In this document: in pieces, positions 1 through 12,044 of the stretch
Position numbering within the stretch: the stretch's first letter is position 1
Layout: each line of letters opens with the position of its first letter
NCBI RefSeq assembly: GCF_047496725.1
Contig: NC_132970.1
Coordinates: 12,610,001-12,674,000 of the forward strand
Length of the DNA: 64,000 bases
Direction of reading: 5' to 3'
DNA from: Anoplolepis gracilipes
Lineage: Eukaryota; Arthropoda; Insecta; Hymenoptera; Formicidae
Position numbers and translations under genes: made by a program
Notes under the pieces: model-generated
Seen by the model: the letters and a program-made list of their open reading frames with translations, nothing else
Database searches by the model: none
What the model was told of the DNA's origin: nothing

Positions 1-1044
1 AAATTCTCGTTCCGCATTAATTTACATTGATTCACGGCTCTATCGTTATTGGCAGCAATTAAACTCATTTATATCCGATAAAGTAATTTGTACATTCATT
101 AACAAAATTCTCTCATAAGTCATAAGCATAATCAAATTTAACCAGAGTGTAGAAAGTAAATTTCGGTATTTTTATCGTATCGCAATATTCTTACACTTGC
201 GATAGAACTTTTTTTTGAATCGTGATAGTCCTTTTCTCTCTTTTTCTTCTCATAGGAAAGAAATCTAAAATAGAAATTGCTGCGGATATATTTCTCCAAC
301 ATCGCAGATATGTAATGCAGTTATTGGAAATAAGCGAGAAAACTGATGCCACATGTACAACACATATACACACCCATACAATCTAGAAAATCGCTATGTT
401 GAATAAAGGAATAAATGGATGCGCATCAACGACATATCAAGGAAATACGCGTTTTCCTTTTGTTCGAGCCAATGGAGACGAAGCGTTCCCGGTCCCGAAG
501 GAGCGACGAGGGGGAAAAAGGGAGAAAATCGAACGCAGAAAAAAATAAAACTGTAAAATAAATTGAGTCGGCAGAAGGACAATTTCACGATTACCGGAGT
601 GGCGCATTTGTTTTGCCGTAAAATCCGATAGCCATCGGCTTTTCCTCTATAAAAAAAGAGCTTGCGGGAGTGTGATTTCGAAATTTCAAGAAGACCGACC
701 ATTCTATGTGAAAACCCATGAATAAAATTTATGTTCGTTCCCCGTTAACAGTTACTTTATCAGTCGAAAAAATTAAATTTTGTATTAATAAAAATTCGCT
801 TATCTAAATATTTATGTTCTCTGAAATTGATTTTTAATGAATGAAAATGTCATTAAAATATTAAAGCATTGATTTTCAATGAAAACACACTTTGTTTTCT
901 CCTTTTATTCCACTAATTATAGTAAAAAGATTTCGCTAAAAACCATTGACTAATTTTTCTCATTGTCAGTGAGATTTCACTATGCTATACTTATAACTAA
1001 AATTTGTAATCTGAGAAAAAACTTATGTGATTATATATATATAA
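1..1044. other. Noncoding, AT-rich with one GC-moderate patch
   Basis: No gene is supported. Bases 420-700 are more GC-balanced and carry minus-strand chance frames of about 100 codons without known motifs; the rest is AT-rich. Confidence 0.6.
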
Positions 1045-1392
1045 GTATCATAATATGATCATATAATTAAATCCAAAATTTTTGATGCGATCTGACCATA
1101 TGTAATATGATTTGTCCATATATAATTAAATCTGAAATTTGATCTGCCATATGATCTGGCATATATAATAATATTCGAAATTTCGCGTGATATGACCTTA
1201 TCTTGATATAATCATATTGGGCTAGATCTGTTTTCATATACTAATCAAATCTAGCCAAATATGATTATAATACGGTCATGTAAGATCATATAGCATTAAA
1301 TTTCAGATATTATTATATATCATATAAAATCACATATGTCATCAGATCTTTTCATATTTAATTATGTATATTTACATATGACCATATAATAC
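1045..1392. mobile_element. Decayed foldback (MITE-like) element
   Basis: The two halves are imperfect inverted copies. Left-arm blocks around 1045-1165 (a TGATCATAT block, GATCTGA, ATATGT, ATCTGAAATTT) recur in the same order in the reverse complement of about 1285-1392. A central hairpin pairs 1205-1230 with 1246-1271, sharing ATAATCATATT and GGCTAGAT. There is no coding capacity. The many mismatches and length differences between arms suggest an old insertion. No clear target-site duplication was identified. Confidence 0.6.
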
Positions 1393-2383
1393 TAATTTTT
1401 TCTCGAAAACCGAAAATTGCTTTTCAATAATAATATACTGATTTCATTTAAGATAATGTAAAGAAAAAAAATATAGTATAGATTTAAAAAATACAAAAGA
1501 AATTTTACAATCTAGAATAATTAAAGATTGCTGCGTTGAAACTGCATTAAAAGAGGGAAGAAGCATGCAAGTCACCTAACCATTTGTAGTAAATCAATTT
1601 ATAACACGCGATTTATGAATGCGAGAGGAGGGTCTTAAGAAAATTAACGAAGTGAGAGAACGAGTTGCTACCTGTTATCGCGTTCATTCCGGCCTCTAAT
1701 TTTTCTACTTTCGGTTAAGACTAACAGTGGAAGCCGATCGATCTGATCTACCAACGTATTAACGAGACTAGAGGCTAGGACCTGCATTAGCCACATAAAA
1801 ATTGATCGATTGATGGATCGATTAATCGACAGTGTCGGAAGTCCCATCGGAACTAATAGGCGAGCGTATCTCGGTAGAGCAGAGAATTGATCGCCGGCGA
1901 TCGTTTAACGCCGCTGCGTGGATCGGGACTAATAATTTAATGATACATTATTCAGATCGAATGAATACTAAACAAGGGAACGAGCGGCATTGTATTTCTC
2001 GCTGTCCGGAGGATTCTCGAGAAGCCGCTTTTCGATCGGCATGGAGTAATTTCTCGCGGGAGCGAGATTATTATTTCTGTTTAAAATGCCCTCTCTCTCT
2101 CTCTCGATTCAAAGATAGACTCTCTGACGGAACATCGTTAAAAGTATTTCAAAAAGACTCCCCTGGCTTTTTTTGTTTTCCGAGGATCGCCTGATCGCTC
2201 GCGCGGAAAGTCTAATTTCTCGTTTGATCAGAATTCCTTTTCAATCGTGTGCTGACTTCGACTCTTACTCGACTATACATACGTACAATTCCTCTCTTCT
2301 GTAATTTGAGTAATGTATAGATATCTGACTGTTCCACAGGTTTCGAGCTTTCATAAATATCAAGTTTTTCGATTCTCGTTTAC

Positions 2384-2446
2384 AATTAATAATGCAACAC
2401 TGAATTGCAATGAGAAACCAGATTTTCGCAATGTTGCATAATTATT
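2384..2446. repeat. Short imperfect hairpin
   Basis: Left arm 2384-2402 (AATTAATAATGCAACACTG) pairs with 2428-2446 (GCAATGTTGCATAATTATT in reverse) with a few mismatches across a roughly 25-base loop. Total size is like a pre-miRNA, but no known miRNA seed was recognised. Confidence 0.4.
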
Positions 2447-4266
2447 CGTGAGGTATAGCGTTTAATACTATTTAGGTCAGCAAATTTGACCGATAATGAA
2501 TATTTCCATGATTCACGTGATTTTCGAAAATTTACATGAATATTAATGTGAAATTTCACAAAATGAGAAAATATTTCTCTACACTTTTTATGCCATCAAT
2601 TATAATATATAAAAATATAATCCTTTTTGTCATAAATTATAATATTATATTAAAAAAATAACTAATTATTTTAGGTTTAACATTAAATTAAATTTATTAT
2701 TATTATTATCTTTCTTTGAGATTTATGATTACGTATATCAATAAATGATAATAGATATTGCGATTGCCATTTATTAACAGCAAAATAGCGATACTAATAA
2801 AATCCAGAAATTTCTGTAGAGATCAAAGAATATCGAGTACGAGTTCAAGAAAACGGATGAACACAAAGATCGATCTTTCCGTGATGTAACTGCTATAAAC
2901 TTCGCCTTTAAGCTCCTTTTCCTCGCTGCCGTCAATAAAGGAAAATTAATTCAAATTAAAATCCAATTTGTGCGCTATCTCTTATTCCTCTGTAGAGCGA
3001 AGATACTCGTTATCCTTCAGAAGATGTCGAAGCTCGTTAAGTTCTCATCGAACTCGTGAAGTATCTGTCCATGAAATCGTAAGGATAATATCGTACATCT
3101 ACCTTCTCTCTCCTTTTTCCCTAGTTAAATAATCTCTCGAGCTTAGCGACGCAACAAATAGAAAAAGTCATTACCTGTCGAAATCGAGGACGCGTCTTCT
3201 TGTAACTTCGCGTTTAACGAGCAATAAGATTTAAAAAAAAATTGGTCCACTAATCGCAAACGACGTGAGCCCGTCGAACACTATTATCCTGAATTGATTT
3301 TATCGAACGTCCACCTATCGGATACTTCAAATCGGTATCAAATTTCTTCCAAAAGAACTCTTCTCAGTCGTATAGAATCGACTCGTTGCGATTGACTTAT
3401 CGCCACTTTGAAGTTGAAACGAAGGAGTAAAGGGAATGTACAATGTTTCTGAACCATCATCACACCCTCCTTTTATCCGTGGATTCTTTGACCAATTTAA
3501 ATCCGACTTTTTCCAAGTGAAAATTCGATTGGACAAAATTTCTTCAATCTTTTTCAATATAAACGTTTATAACTAAATCTCAGTTAAAAGTTTTGTTTAA
3601 ATTTTATTAAACTTTGTTACGAAATTTGAATCTCAGACTGAAAATAAATGGCAGACGTTCAACGACGACTAGATGAACGTGTAATCATTATTTTATATAT
3701 TTTTTCAATCCTAAACTCCTATTGATCGCTATTGCACTTCAATACAGATATCATAAGGCGGATATGCAATTCGAGTTGCCCTGAGTTAGGAAACCACCAC
3801 GACAAGGTGGCAGAGGATACAGACATTAAGGGTGAGGATGAGGTTATTTCACGAAGATCGTCGGAGATGCCCGAGAACTGAACGTTGCGCGCGGCGCCCC
3901 TTCAGGATCAATACGGCAACCCCGGTTGTAATACCGCGTTGCCTGCCGCGAGCAACGGTGGTATAACTTTTTAACGGACTTTCCTTTAGGAATTTCTCGT
4001 CCACCTCGGAATATTCTCAAGGATTTCATCTCCTCGCATATCAAGAGAATCAATATCTTCACTTATAATGCTTCTAATAACCGGCAAAAAAATTTCCGCT
4101 ATCGAAGCTGATCTATAACCTGGAATAAATCAACATAAATCATAAATCATCTCTGATATCTTTAATTGCGCGAAAGGCACAACAAAAGAAATTTATTCAT
4201 TCTTTTTAAAAGAATAATTTAACGAAAAACTTTTTTTTTTTAGATTTAAAATGACTTTTCTTACAG

Positions 4267-4271
<5 letters not shown>

Positions 4272-4302
<31 letters not shown>
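4272..4302. repeat. (AT)n microsatellite
   Basis: About 31 bases of uninterrupted TA repeat in AT-rich DNA. Confidence 0.9.
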
Positions 4303-4305
<3 letters not shown>

Positions 4306-4652
4306 GATTGAATTATAAATTATTTCAATTTCATAGGAAAACGTACAAGATATACGTATATATGTCTTTCTCGTCAATTTAAATACGACATTAAAAAAGC
4401 CAATATCGAACGATATTGTCGTAACACGACTGATCAATTCTCGAGTCAGCCGCGAATCAGAAATTTAAATCAGCACCGACATTTTTGCATACCTACGGTA
4501 CAGAACGGACGTGAGTTCGAGAATTTTTCAATGTTCCATCAAGTCATCCTAGACTTAAAGGAGCCTCTATCGCATCGCGATGCTCTCCCAACGGATTGAA
4601 AAGAATTGTAATTACGACCGTGATCGATAACGTCGTCGCGGCAGGCACTTAC

Positions 4653-4718
4653 TCGTTAGCGCAGATATAGGGAAGACATAGTGGCCATTCCATGTCTGCT
4701 TGGCCAACTTGCGTCGTT
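4653..4718 (-). other. Possible short minus-strand exon (66 bp), unproven
   Basis: Read on the minus strand, a pyrimidine-rich tract ending TTTTGTTATCAG (AG at 4720-4719) is followed by 66 bases and a GTAAGTG donor (from 4652). Two of the three frames are open; one reads about TTQVGQADMEWPLCLPYICA, the other ends HYVFPISALT. The length is a multiple of three. The segment is more GC-balanced than its surroundings. I do not recognise the peptide, and acceptor-donor pairs this close also arise by chance in a window this size. Confidence 0.25.
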
Positions 4719-7570
4719 CTGATAACAAAAGGATAGCGAGGTAATTGCAGAGCTCAAGGGCCGTTCGGCCGATTATTTTCCTTCTTTGCCTCTAATACGG
4801 TAATCTCTCTGTGTCCTTTCCTATCTCGTCCTCACGTTTGGAGATGTAATGAAAATTTTTTTGTGCCTCAATATCTATAACGTGTAATAAAATCTAATAT
4901 TTTTATTCACATACTTTTTTTCGCGAAAAATAGAGAGATAAATTCCATAGGCTGAAAGATAAACATATACGCATTCGCACATACGTGCGACCGCCTTTCA
5001 CGTGGTTTGCGGAGGAATCGTGTCTTTGATATTGAGATGCAGGGTTTCAATAAAAGAACAAATAATTTCCATGTTATTGAGCCATAAAAAGGTGGAAGGG
5101 AATTTTTTAATAACAGTGCTCGGGGATGAGGCGATCGCAGAATGAAGACTGGTATGCCGCGAAGACACTGCCTAAGGAATCTCTGACCCACTTCGCGATT
5201 CTGAGCCAATATTTTTCTATTCTCTTGAAAATTCCTCAGAATGCACAAAAGATTTCTGTAAAAGCCATGAATATTCTCACTACAAGGTATGAAATACGCA
5301 AGTCAGGAAGGCGAATAATATGCGTATGCTCATTTTAAATGGTTTAGCTTTTTTTAATAAAATATCATTATATATAATCCCATTTCATATTTCAATTTTT
5401 AAAAACACACACAATATGACAATACTGTGTATTAAGTATTAAAGCCATTATGAATATTGTCAGTTTTTATTAATTCTTTGTTAAAAAGATATTATATAAA
5501 TTTGTTATAAAAAGTAATAAGATAAAAAAAGTTTTTACAAGAAAGATAAAAAAAGTATAACTTTCCATCACCAATTATAAAAAAAAAAAAATAACTTTAA
5601 TAGTGATAAAAAATTATAAAGAAAAGTATTTTTATTCTTTTATCTAATAATTTACAATTTTCTATATTAATAATATTATATATTTATATGTATTAATGAA
5701 TAACTTTAAATTCAGAATTGAAACTCGATTATTGGTATATTAATGACAGATACGATAGATACATATTGTTTTGACCAGTCATGGCAAATCTAATTTCGAT
5801 TTGGACGTTAACTGACATGAGAATATACCTTACATGCGAATGGAAACAACTAACAACCATTTGTATCTATTAACAAATTCTTTTAACACTAATTATAAAC
5901 AATGGAGAATACATTCGATATATTCGATAAAGAATAAATCGAATGGTAAACTTCTATTTATCAAAACTACGAAAGAAAAGAATTAAACACCAGTATTGTG
6001 TGATAAACGCAATCCCTGTAATTTATTATGCAGAGAAAGGAAAATCTTTCCGTAAAATTTTGCAAAATTATTAAATATATGAAGAAAGTATACGATAATT
6101 TTATTAAAAAATGCAAATAAGAGAATTATATTGACTTTAAAATTTAACATGTCGTTCATAAGTACAATTCAAGAAACAAACAAAAGTTATAAAAAAAATG
6201 TCGAAAAATTCACGAAGCTCTTAATAATTATTATCAAAACTTATTCAAGAATTTCATTTTTTTTTTTTTTTTTTAAGAAATCCACATCTCAGCAGTCAAA
6301 GAATATGAATATAACGATAAACATATTGCTCAAAAAACCTATACATGAATGAAGTAAATAAAAAAAAAATTAAATTTTACGCAAAAGTACATTTTAAAAG
6401 AGGAAAAATGATGAAAAAATGTGATTTGAAAGCAAGTTTAATATTTTCGACTCAAACGGGAAAGGTATAATCTAGCGAAAAAACAAATAAGAAATTAAAA
6501 TTAAAAAATTTGAAATCAAATGTAAAATGCGATGCAAAAACCATGATAACATGGAATGCAGTCCTTTCATGTGTAACGTCAGTGAATTAATTTTTATTTT
6601 ATTCAGGATATCATATGGTGAAAATTATTATTTGATAATTTTAAAAAATAATTTGTTGGAAAGTGCTCTTTTTGATATTGACACACATTTATAATACCAG
6701 CATTCTTTACAATCGATTTGTAATTAATATTTTGTAAGAAATTATTTTCAATTAATTTAAATTTCAATCTCTAATTCAATTTATAACAAAATATATACGT
6801 TTTTTCCTCAAGATAAATATAATAATATAAAGATATAAAAATAATACAAAAACTCAAGACAAGTTTACATTTTATTAAAACAATGACTCGAAATGTCTTG
6901 TTTAAGAATATTTACTATTTATATAACTAAAGTGTTGCACCATAATTTCTCGATTTTAATTCTAAAAAAAATCTGGAAACCTAGAACATATATTATTTGT
7001 ATAATTATATTTATTTCTTGAAAAAAAGTGTATGCTATTTTGATATGTGAAAACTAGAACTCGTAAAACTTTAATACATTTAAAAAAAAATTAGAAATTT
7101 TATTAAAATAAGAATAAAGATCCACTAAATAGTTAATCAAAGTTATTTCAAATATGCTTCAACGTTTGACATATTATTTAAGTAAAATGGTTACCCAACA
7201 AAAAAATATTAGAAACTAACTTTAGTTTAAAATATATATATATATATAAAATTAATATATGTATTTTCAAAATATCTTATAATTTTTGTAATACCATAAT
7301 TACATATTATTTCATTTAAAACATATACCTGTTATATAATACTTTTATTACAATTATAAAAAACGTCCTTTCAATATTTTTTCTCTAAATATATATATAT
7401 ATATATCAATATTTTAAGATGCATAAACTATTGGTACCTTGCTACTGAAATAATTCACATTTTCCTTTTACTTTTTAATAATCTTTATAAATCAGATGTA
7501 AAAAAATGTTGGTATTATAGATATAATATAGATATACGTAAATATCAAAAGAGACCGATTCCAACGTAAT
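4719..7570. other. AT-rich desert
   Basis: After about 5340 the sequence is extremely AT-rich with short A and T runs (for example a T-run at 6257-6274) and small AT repeats (7231-7250, 7390-7407). No open frame, splice pair or repeat boundary is convincing. Confidence 0.65.
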
Positions 7571-8880
7571 ATTCGAAGTCGTTCATTTATTCACTCTACA
7601 TGGTAGGAAGAAGGGTGAAACGAGTGACAAGTGGTAGGGAAAAGACAAAAGAGTGAGGATATACCGACCGATGTAGCCCTGCAGATGGCTCCATTAACGG
7701 ATTCGCGGATAATCTACGAAAATATTGCGCCCGGCAACGGAAGTACCGTGCTTCCGTGCAGGAAATACGGAAAATTCGGGTCGAGAGGGCCCTTCTGCCG
7801 TCGTTCGTTCGCAATTTTTTTCCCCTTCCATTCGCGGGGAGAGAGGAAACGGGTGGAAAAAAGCGGAATGGAAGTGGAAAAATAGGGAATGGGTCCACTT
7901 TCCTCGCGGATGAGAACTCGCATCTAACCCACTCTCTTTTATTCACCATGCCATCACCGTTTCGCTACCATCTCCTTTCACCAAAAGCCTCGCTGTATTG
8001 CAATCTCGTTGTATAGCTCCCTCTCACTCGACCAGATTTTTGAATCTGCACATCCGACGAATTGCTGCAGACTTATGAATCTATGATGGATTTTTCTGAT
8101 ATTCAGAGAAAAGAGATATTTAAAAAATAATTAAAAGCTTCTCCAAGTAAGAATATTAAATGTAAAAATTATTAAATTTTTTACTACCTTTACTAAATAT
8201 ATATCATTGACTCTTCATCATAATTTTATTATAAGAAGGCATAAGTATTATATAATAAAGATAATAAAGAGAAAGGACATGAGGCTGCAGTGAAAAAAGC
8301 CGAGGGTGGAAGAACTTGTCGAAAAGGCAAGCGACGTAAAAAAGCGAGGGAAGAAATAAAGCGAAGGAAAGAGAGGTTCACGGGGAGGAAACGGGTGATC
8401 TGAGGAAGAGAGGAGGGGTCGGCGCTCTGTGCTGAGGATAAGAATTTGCATAAACCGCCCATTAAGTCGCGGGTGGTTTATTGAAAGCAGCGGTGGCGTT
8501 TGTAGGTGTGAGTCGAGATGGCTCTGGAAGGAAGATCGCTTAAAGGAAAGTAATAACGTTTGTTGGGCGAGCGAGAGACGGTGGCTCGCCCCTCACCCCG
8601 ATCGTCCCTTCCCCGTCATCCGGCTGTTCTGCCGCCGACTGTGGCGGTGAGGAGGTTCGACGACGAGGGCTGAGAACCCGGCTCCGGATACGAGGCGTTA
8701 TTAGTTCCGTATTCGAAGGTCTTTGCCGGAGCGCGCGAAGCCAGTCAAGGTCTTCTTCCTTTATCGCGCGCACCGACCCCCGTCACATCGGTAGCTCAGG
8801 CATCAGACACGATGCAATTAACGCCCCGTAGTGTCGGGGGAGGGGAGAGGGGGGGGAGGACTTACATTTAAGAAGTGTTG
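7571..8880. other. GC- and CpG-rich island, no gene identified
   Basis: Two GC-rich blocks (7580-8030 and 8280-8870) separated by an AT-rich gap. Many overlapping short frames on both strands are typical of GC-rich chance frames. The island could be an intronic regulatory region or promoter; a G-run cluster lies at its end. Confidence 0.45.
8836..8858 (+). other. G-run cluster, possible G-quadruplex
   Basis: Runs of 5, 4 and 8 G residues separated by one to three bases at the edge of a GC-rich island. The 8-G run can supply two G-tracts, meeting the usual four-tract rule. Confidence 0.5.
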
Positions 8881-11800
8881 CGCCAAAATTTCCGGTTAAT
8901 CCTCGTTTACACGAACATAAAATGTTTCGTCGAGATATTTATTCAGCACACATAATATAAAATAATTTGTGAAATTTTAACTTCAACTTTGCAGGATACC
9001 TTGATAAATAAATAATGCAATGATGTCGAATTGCATTCGTTTAATAAAATGAATGATATGAATTATTTACAATTTAAAATGTTTATTTTCTTTAACACTT
9101 CTAATAAAATACTTCTATATAATCACTCTTAAAATATCATTTTATCTGTTTGATATAAAAGTCCGAATTCTATAAAGCTTTGCTTTTGTGTGCATTACGT
9201 ATGTCTTGGTAGAGGCAACATTATAATTATTATACAGTTGTTTGATGAAAACCAGGAAAAAATAAAAATCCGCGAAAGAACGGGAAGAACTATGACATAA
9301 AAGGAGGAGAAAACAATTTATGTTAATTAACGGTAGCTTTGGCTCTAGTTCCGTCAAACAAAAATAATGTGTGCGTGATGGCCTTCGTTAAAAAACGCTC
9401 GACATCCTTCGTTATAATTTCAGGACTAACGTCGCACAGTGCGCCTGTTCTTTGATCATTCCACGGCAAAGCGCTCATTATATATATCTTTTAAAATCGC
9501 GCGTCGAAACTGTGCAATTTAACAAATATAACCAGAGCGCGCAAAGAACGAAGTGTTTTACTGTGAACGAGAATATAAGAAAAATAATTTTACGACATAA
9601 TAAAGTATACATTAAATAACTATATATAACTATGAAATTTTACATCAGTCATTGTTTGAACAATTTCTGAGTAACAATCTGCAATTTTGAATCAAAAGTA
9701 CTGCAAAAGACATTCTCGAAATCAGAGCAGGTATCATTCGACTAACTAAACAAAAATCAAATTTGCTAGAAACTAGTGTTCAAATAAACGTTTTTACAAA
9801 ACTTTCTTTGTTCGACGAAGGAATTGAAACTTCCGATAAAAAATATTGGTTTATCCCGGTAGATCCAAAGAAATGAATTATCCACTCAAGACATTTCGTG
9901 AAAAATATTTTATTTTATATATAAAGTGTCTTATTTACTTTTTTTATATAAAAATATAAAATAGAAGTAGTAACTTATGATTTTTTTAAATTATTCAAGC
10001 TGCAAGTTATACATATATAAAAATTTGTGGAATCAATATAATATTTTATTTTCGCGAACCAAAAACAGAATTATGAATCAAACTAATGGAACTTAAAAAA
10101 TTGTTTGATAAGAAAAGAGAGTGAATATAAAAAAATAATTTCAAAATATTTGAATATATAATAATTTTAAGATATTCGAAAGTTTATGAAAAATGTTTAA
10201 AATAGTGAACATAAAAAGATTCAATGTTCAGAAACATTTTTATCTCTATATATCTATAATTTATTTTCAATTAAGAGGGATTATTATGTGATAAATTCAA
10301 AAAATGCCCGTAAAAATTACTCTTGAGCGACATGGAATAGTACTCGTCAAGAAATTTCAATCGCATTTGCTGAAGCGGATAAACATTACTTTCAAAACTG
10401 TCGAAATTTCTTATTAATAAATGAAAAAAGGACAACGGGAAGAGATAAAGAGAGAAAAAAAGAGAGAGAGAAAATTCTAAGATAAAAGGCCGATGGAGAT
10501 TCAGAAGGGAAAGCGATTCACAAAGTAAAACGCATGAGTTACTTCGACAGAATGTTGACGCACATGGAAAATATCGAGAGAAACATGCGCAAATGAAACA
10601 TACGCGAAGAAAAAAAGAGAATGTGAGATCGATGAAACGATTGAAAAGGGGAGAAAAAGAGAAAAAAAGAAAAAGAAAGAAGGAAAAAGAAGGAAAAAGG
10701 GCCAGTCTCCGACTGGACTGGTCGAATCGCGAGAAAAGAAACGTGCGAAAAGAAGAATCTCGTCTACGTCGGAACTGGTAAATTTAGATGCGAGACGAAG
10801 AAAGGAGTCGGAGGATCCCGACGACGGGATGAAATGCATCAGGCATGCGGCTCAGGCTTCGTTAGGCCACCCTTGTGTCTTTCTTTCTCAGTTCTTCGCC
10901 GTGCATACAGCTCTTACTTCTATCGCCTTTGGCAATTTCCCAGAAGAACTCTTTGAGTAAGGAAAAGAGAAAAGGTACGCCTCTTTCTGCACATATCGCC
11001 GTATATATATTAGTATGAACAGTATGTGTAATATATAGCTATCTATTGAGTATCCATAGCCTCCAGTAGATATATTAAACTCTGATGAAATAAAATCAGC
11101 TATTCTGATAATTTTAATATATAGAAATTGAAATATTAAATATTAAATATTGCATCAAAACTAAAGTAATTGAAAAAATTCGTCAGAAATATTGGAGAGA
11201 TTAAATAATATTGTACTATATTTAAAGATCAAATAGACATAAGAATATATTTATAAGCGCAGTTATGTTAATACTTTATTTTAAGAGATAAATTCAAGAA
11301 CATGTTAATTGATTATATATCCCTTTTTAACCTGTTAAAGAATTATAATTAATAGAAAGAAAAAATAGCAAAGAGCTATTGTAAAAAAATAGCGACAAAA
11401 AAATTTCATCAAAGAATTAAAGAGCTTATAGACAAATATCATGCATGCATCGTGTGACTGTGTTATGAATTACCTGATACATACTGCGTACGTCAGCTGT
11501 TAGGACAAACGAGTTCGAGCTGGCTCGTGGCTCGCCGAGTATTTGCCTCGAGGCGCGGATATGGCTAACGCTCGACGAATTTAGTTTTGGGGAGAATTTA
11601 TGTTTTCGCCATTGGCGCGAAATGGCTCGCACCAACGCGCTATTCGCGCACAAGTTTCTCGCGAGTAAGTGCGAAACGTAAAGGGGGAGGCAGAGGGATG
11701 AATCGCGGAGAGCCCGGGGAAAAGTTGCGAATTTCACGAAAACCAGCTCTCCCTCTGTATGTGTGTATGCGGGTATGTGTGAGCACGCGAGGAATTAATG

Positions 11801-12010
11801 GTGATACTTTTTACAATCCTTCCTTCTCATTGTGAGAGCCAGCATTATTTTACACAACGCGCTCTGCAAAGTACGTATGAATTATTTTATAATGTCGCAC
11901 TCATAAGCAACATAATTTCGTAAAAAATATATGTAATGTCTTATATAGCTGATTGAACGTGTCTTATTAACTAATTATTTTTTAACGCAAAAGATTATTT
12001 TAATAATTAA

Positions 12011-12044
12011 ATAATTTTGTTTTAATTAATTAAAACAAAATTAT
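12011..12044. repeat. Perfect 34-bp AT-rich palindrome
   Basis: ATAATTTTGTTTTAATT followed directly by its exact reverse complement, with no spacer, at 12011-12044. It could extrude a cruciform. The lack of spacer and arm mismatches is unusual even for AT-rich DNA. Confidence 0.9.

Larger units (their letters stand above)
1393..4652. other. Noncoding, alternating composition
   Basis: A GC-balanced patch at 1600-2300 contains a 120-codon + frame (1832-2194) that ends in a CT-rich low-complexity part and resembles no family I know. A second patch at 3730-4060 is GC-rich. Apart from the hairpin at 2384 and the AT repeat at 4272, no structured feature is seen. Confidence 0.6.

Noticed and set aside
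5340..7500. Possible nuclear copy of mitochondrial DNA, suggested by extreme AT content
   Set aside because: No mitochondrial protein, tRNA or rRNA segment could be recognised; simple AT-rich intronic sequence explains it.
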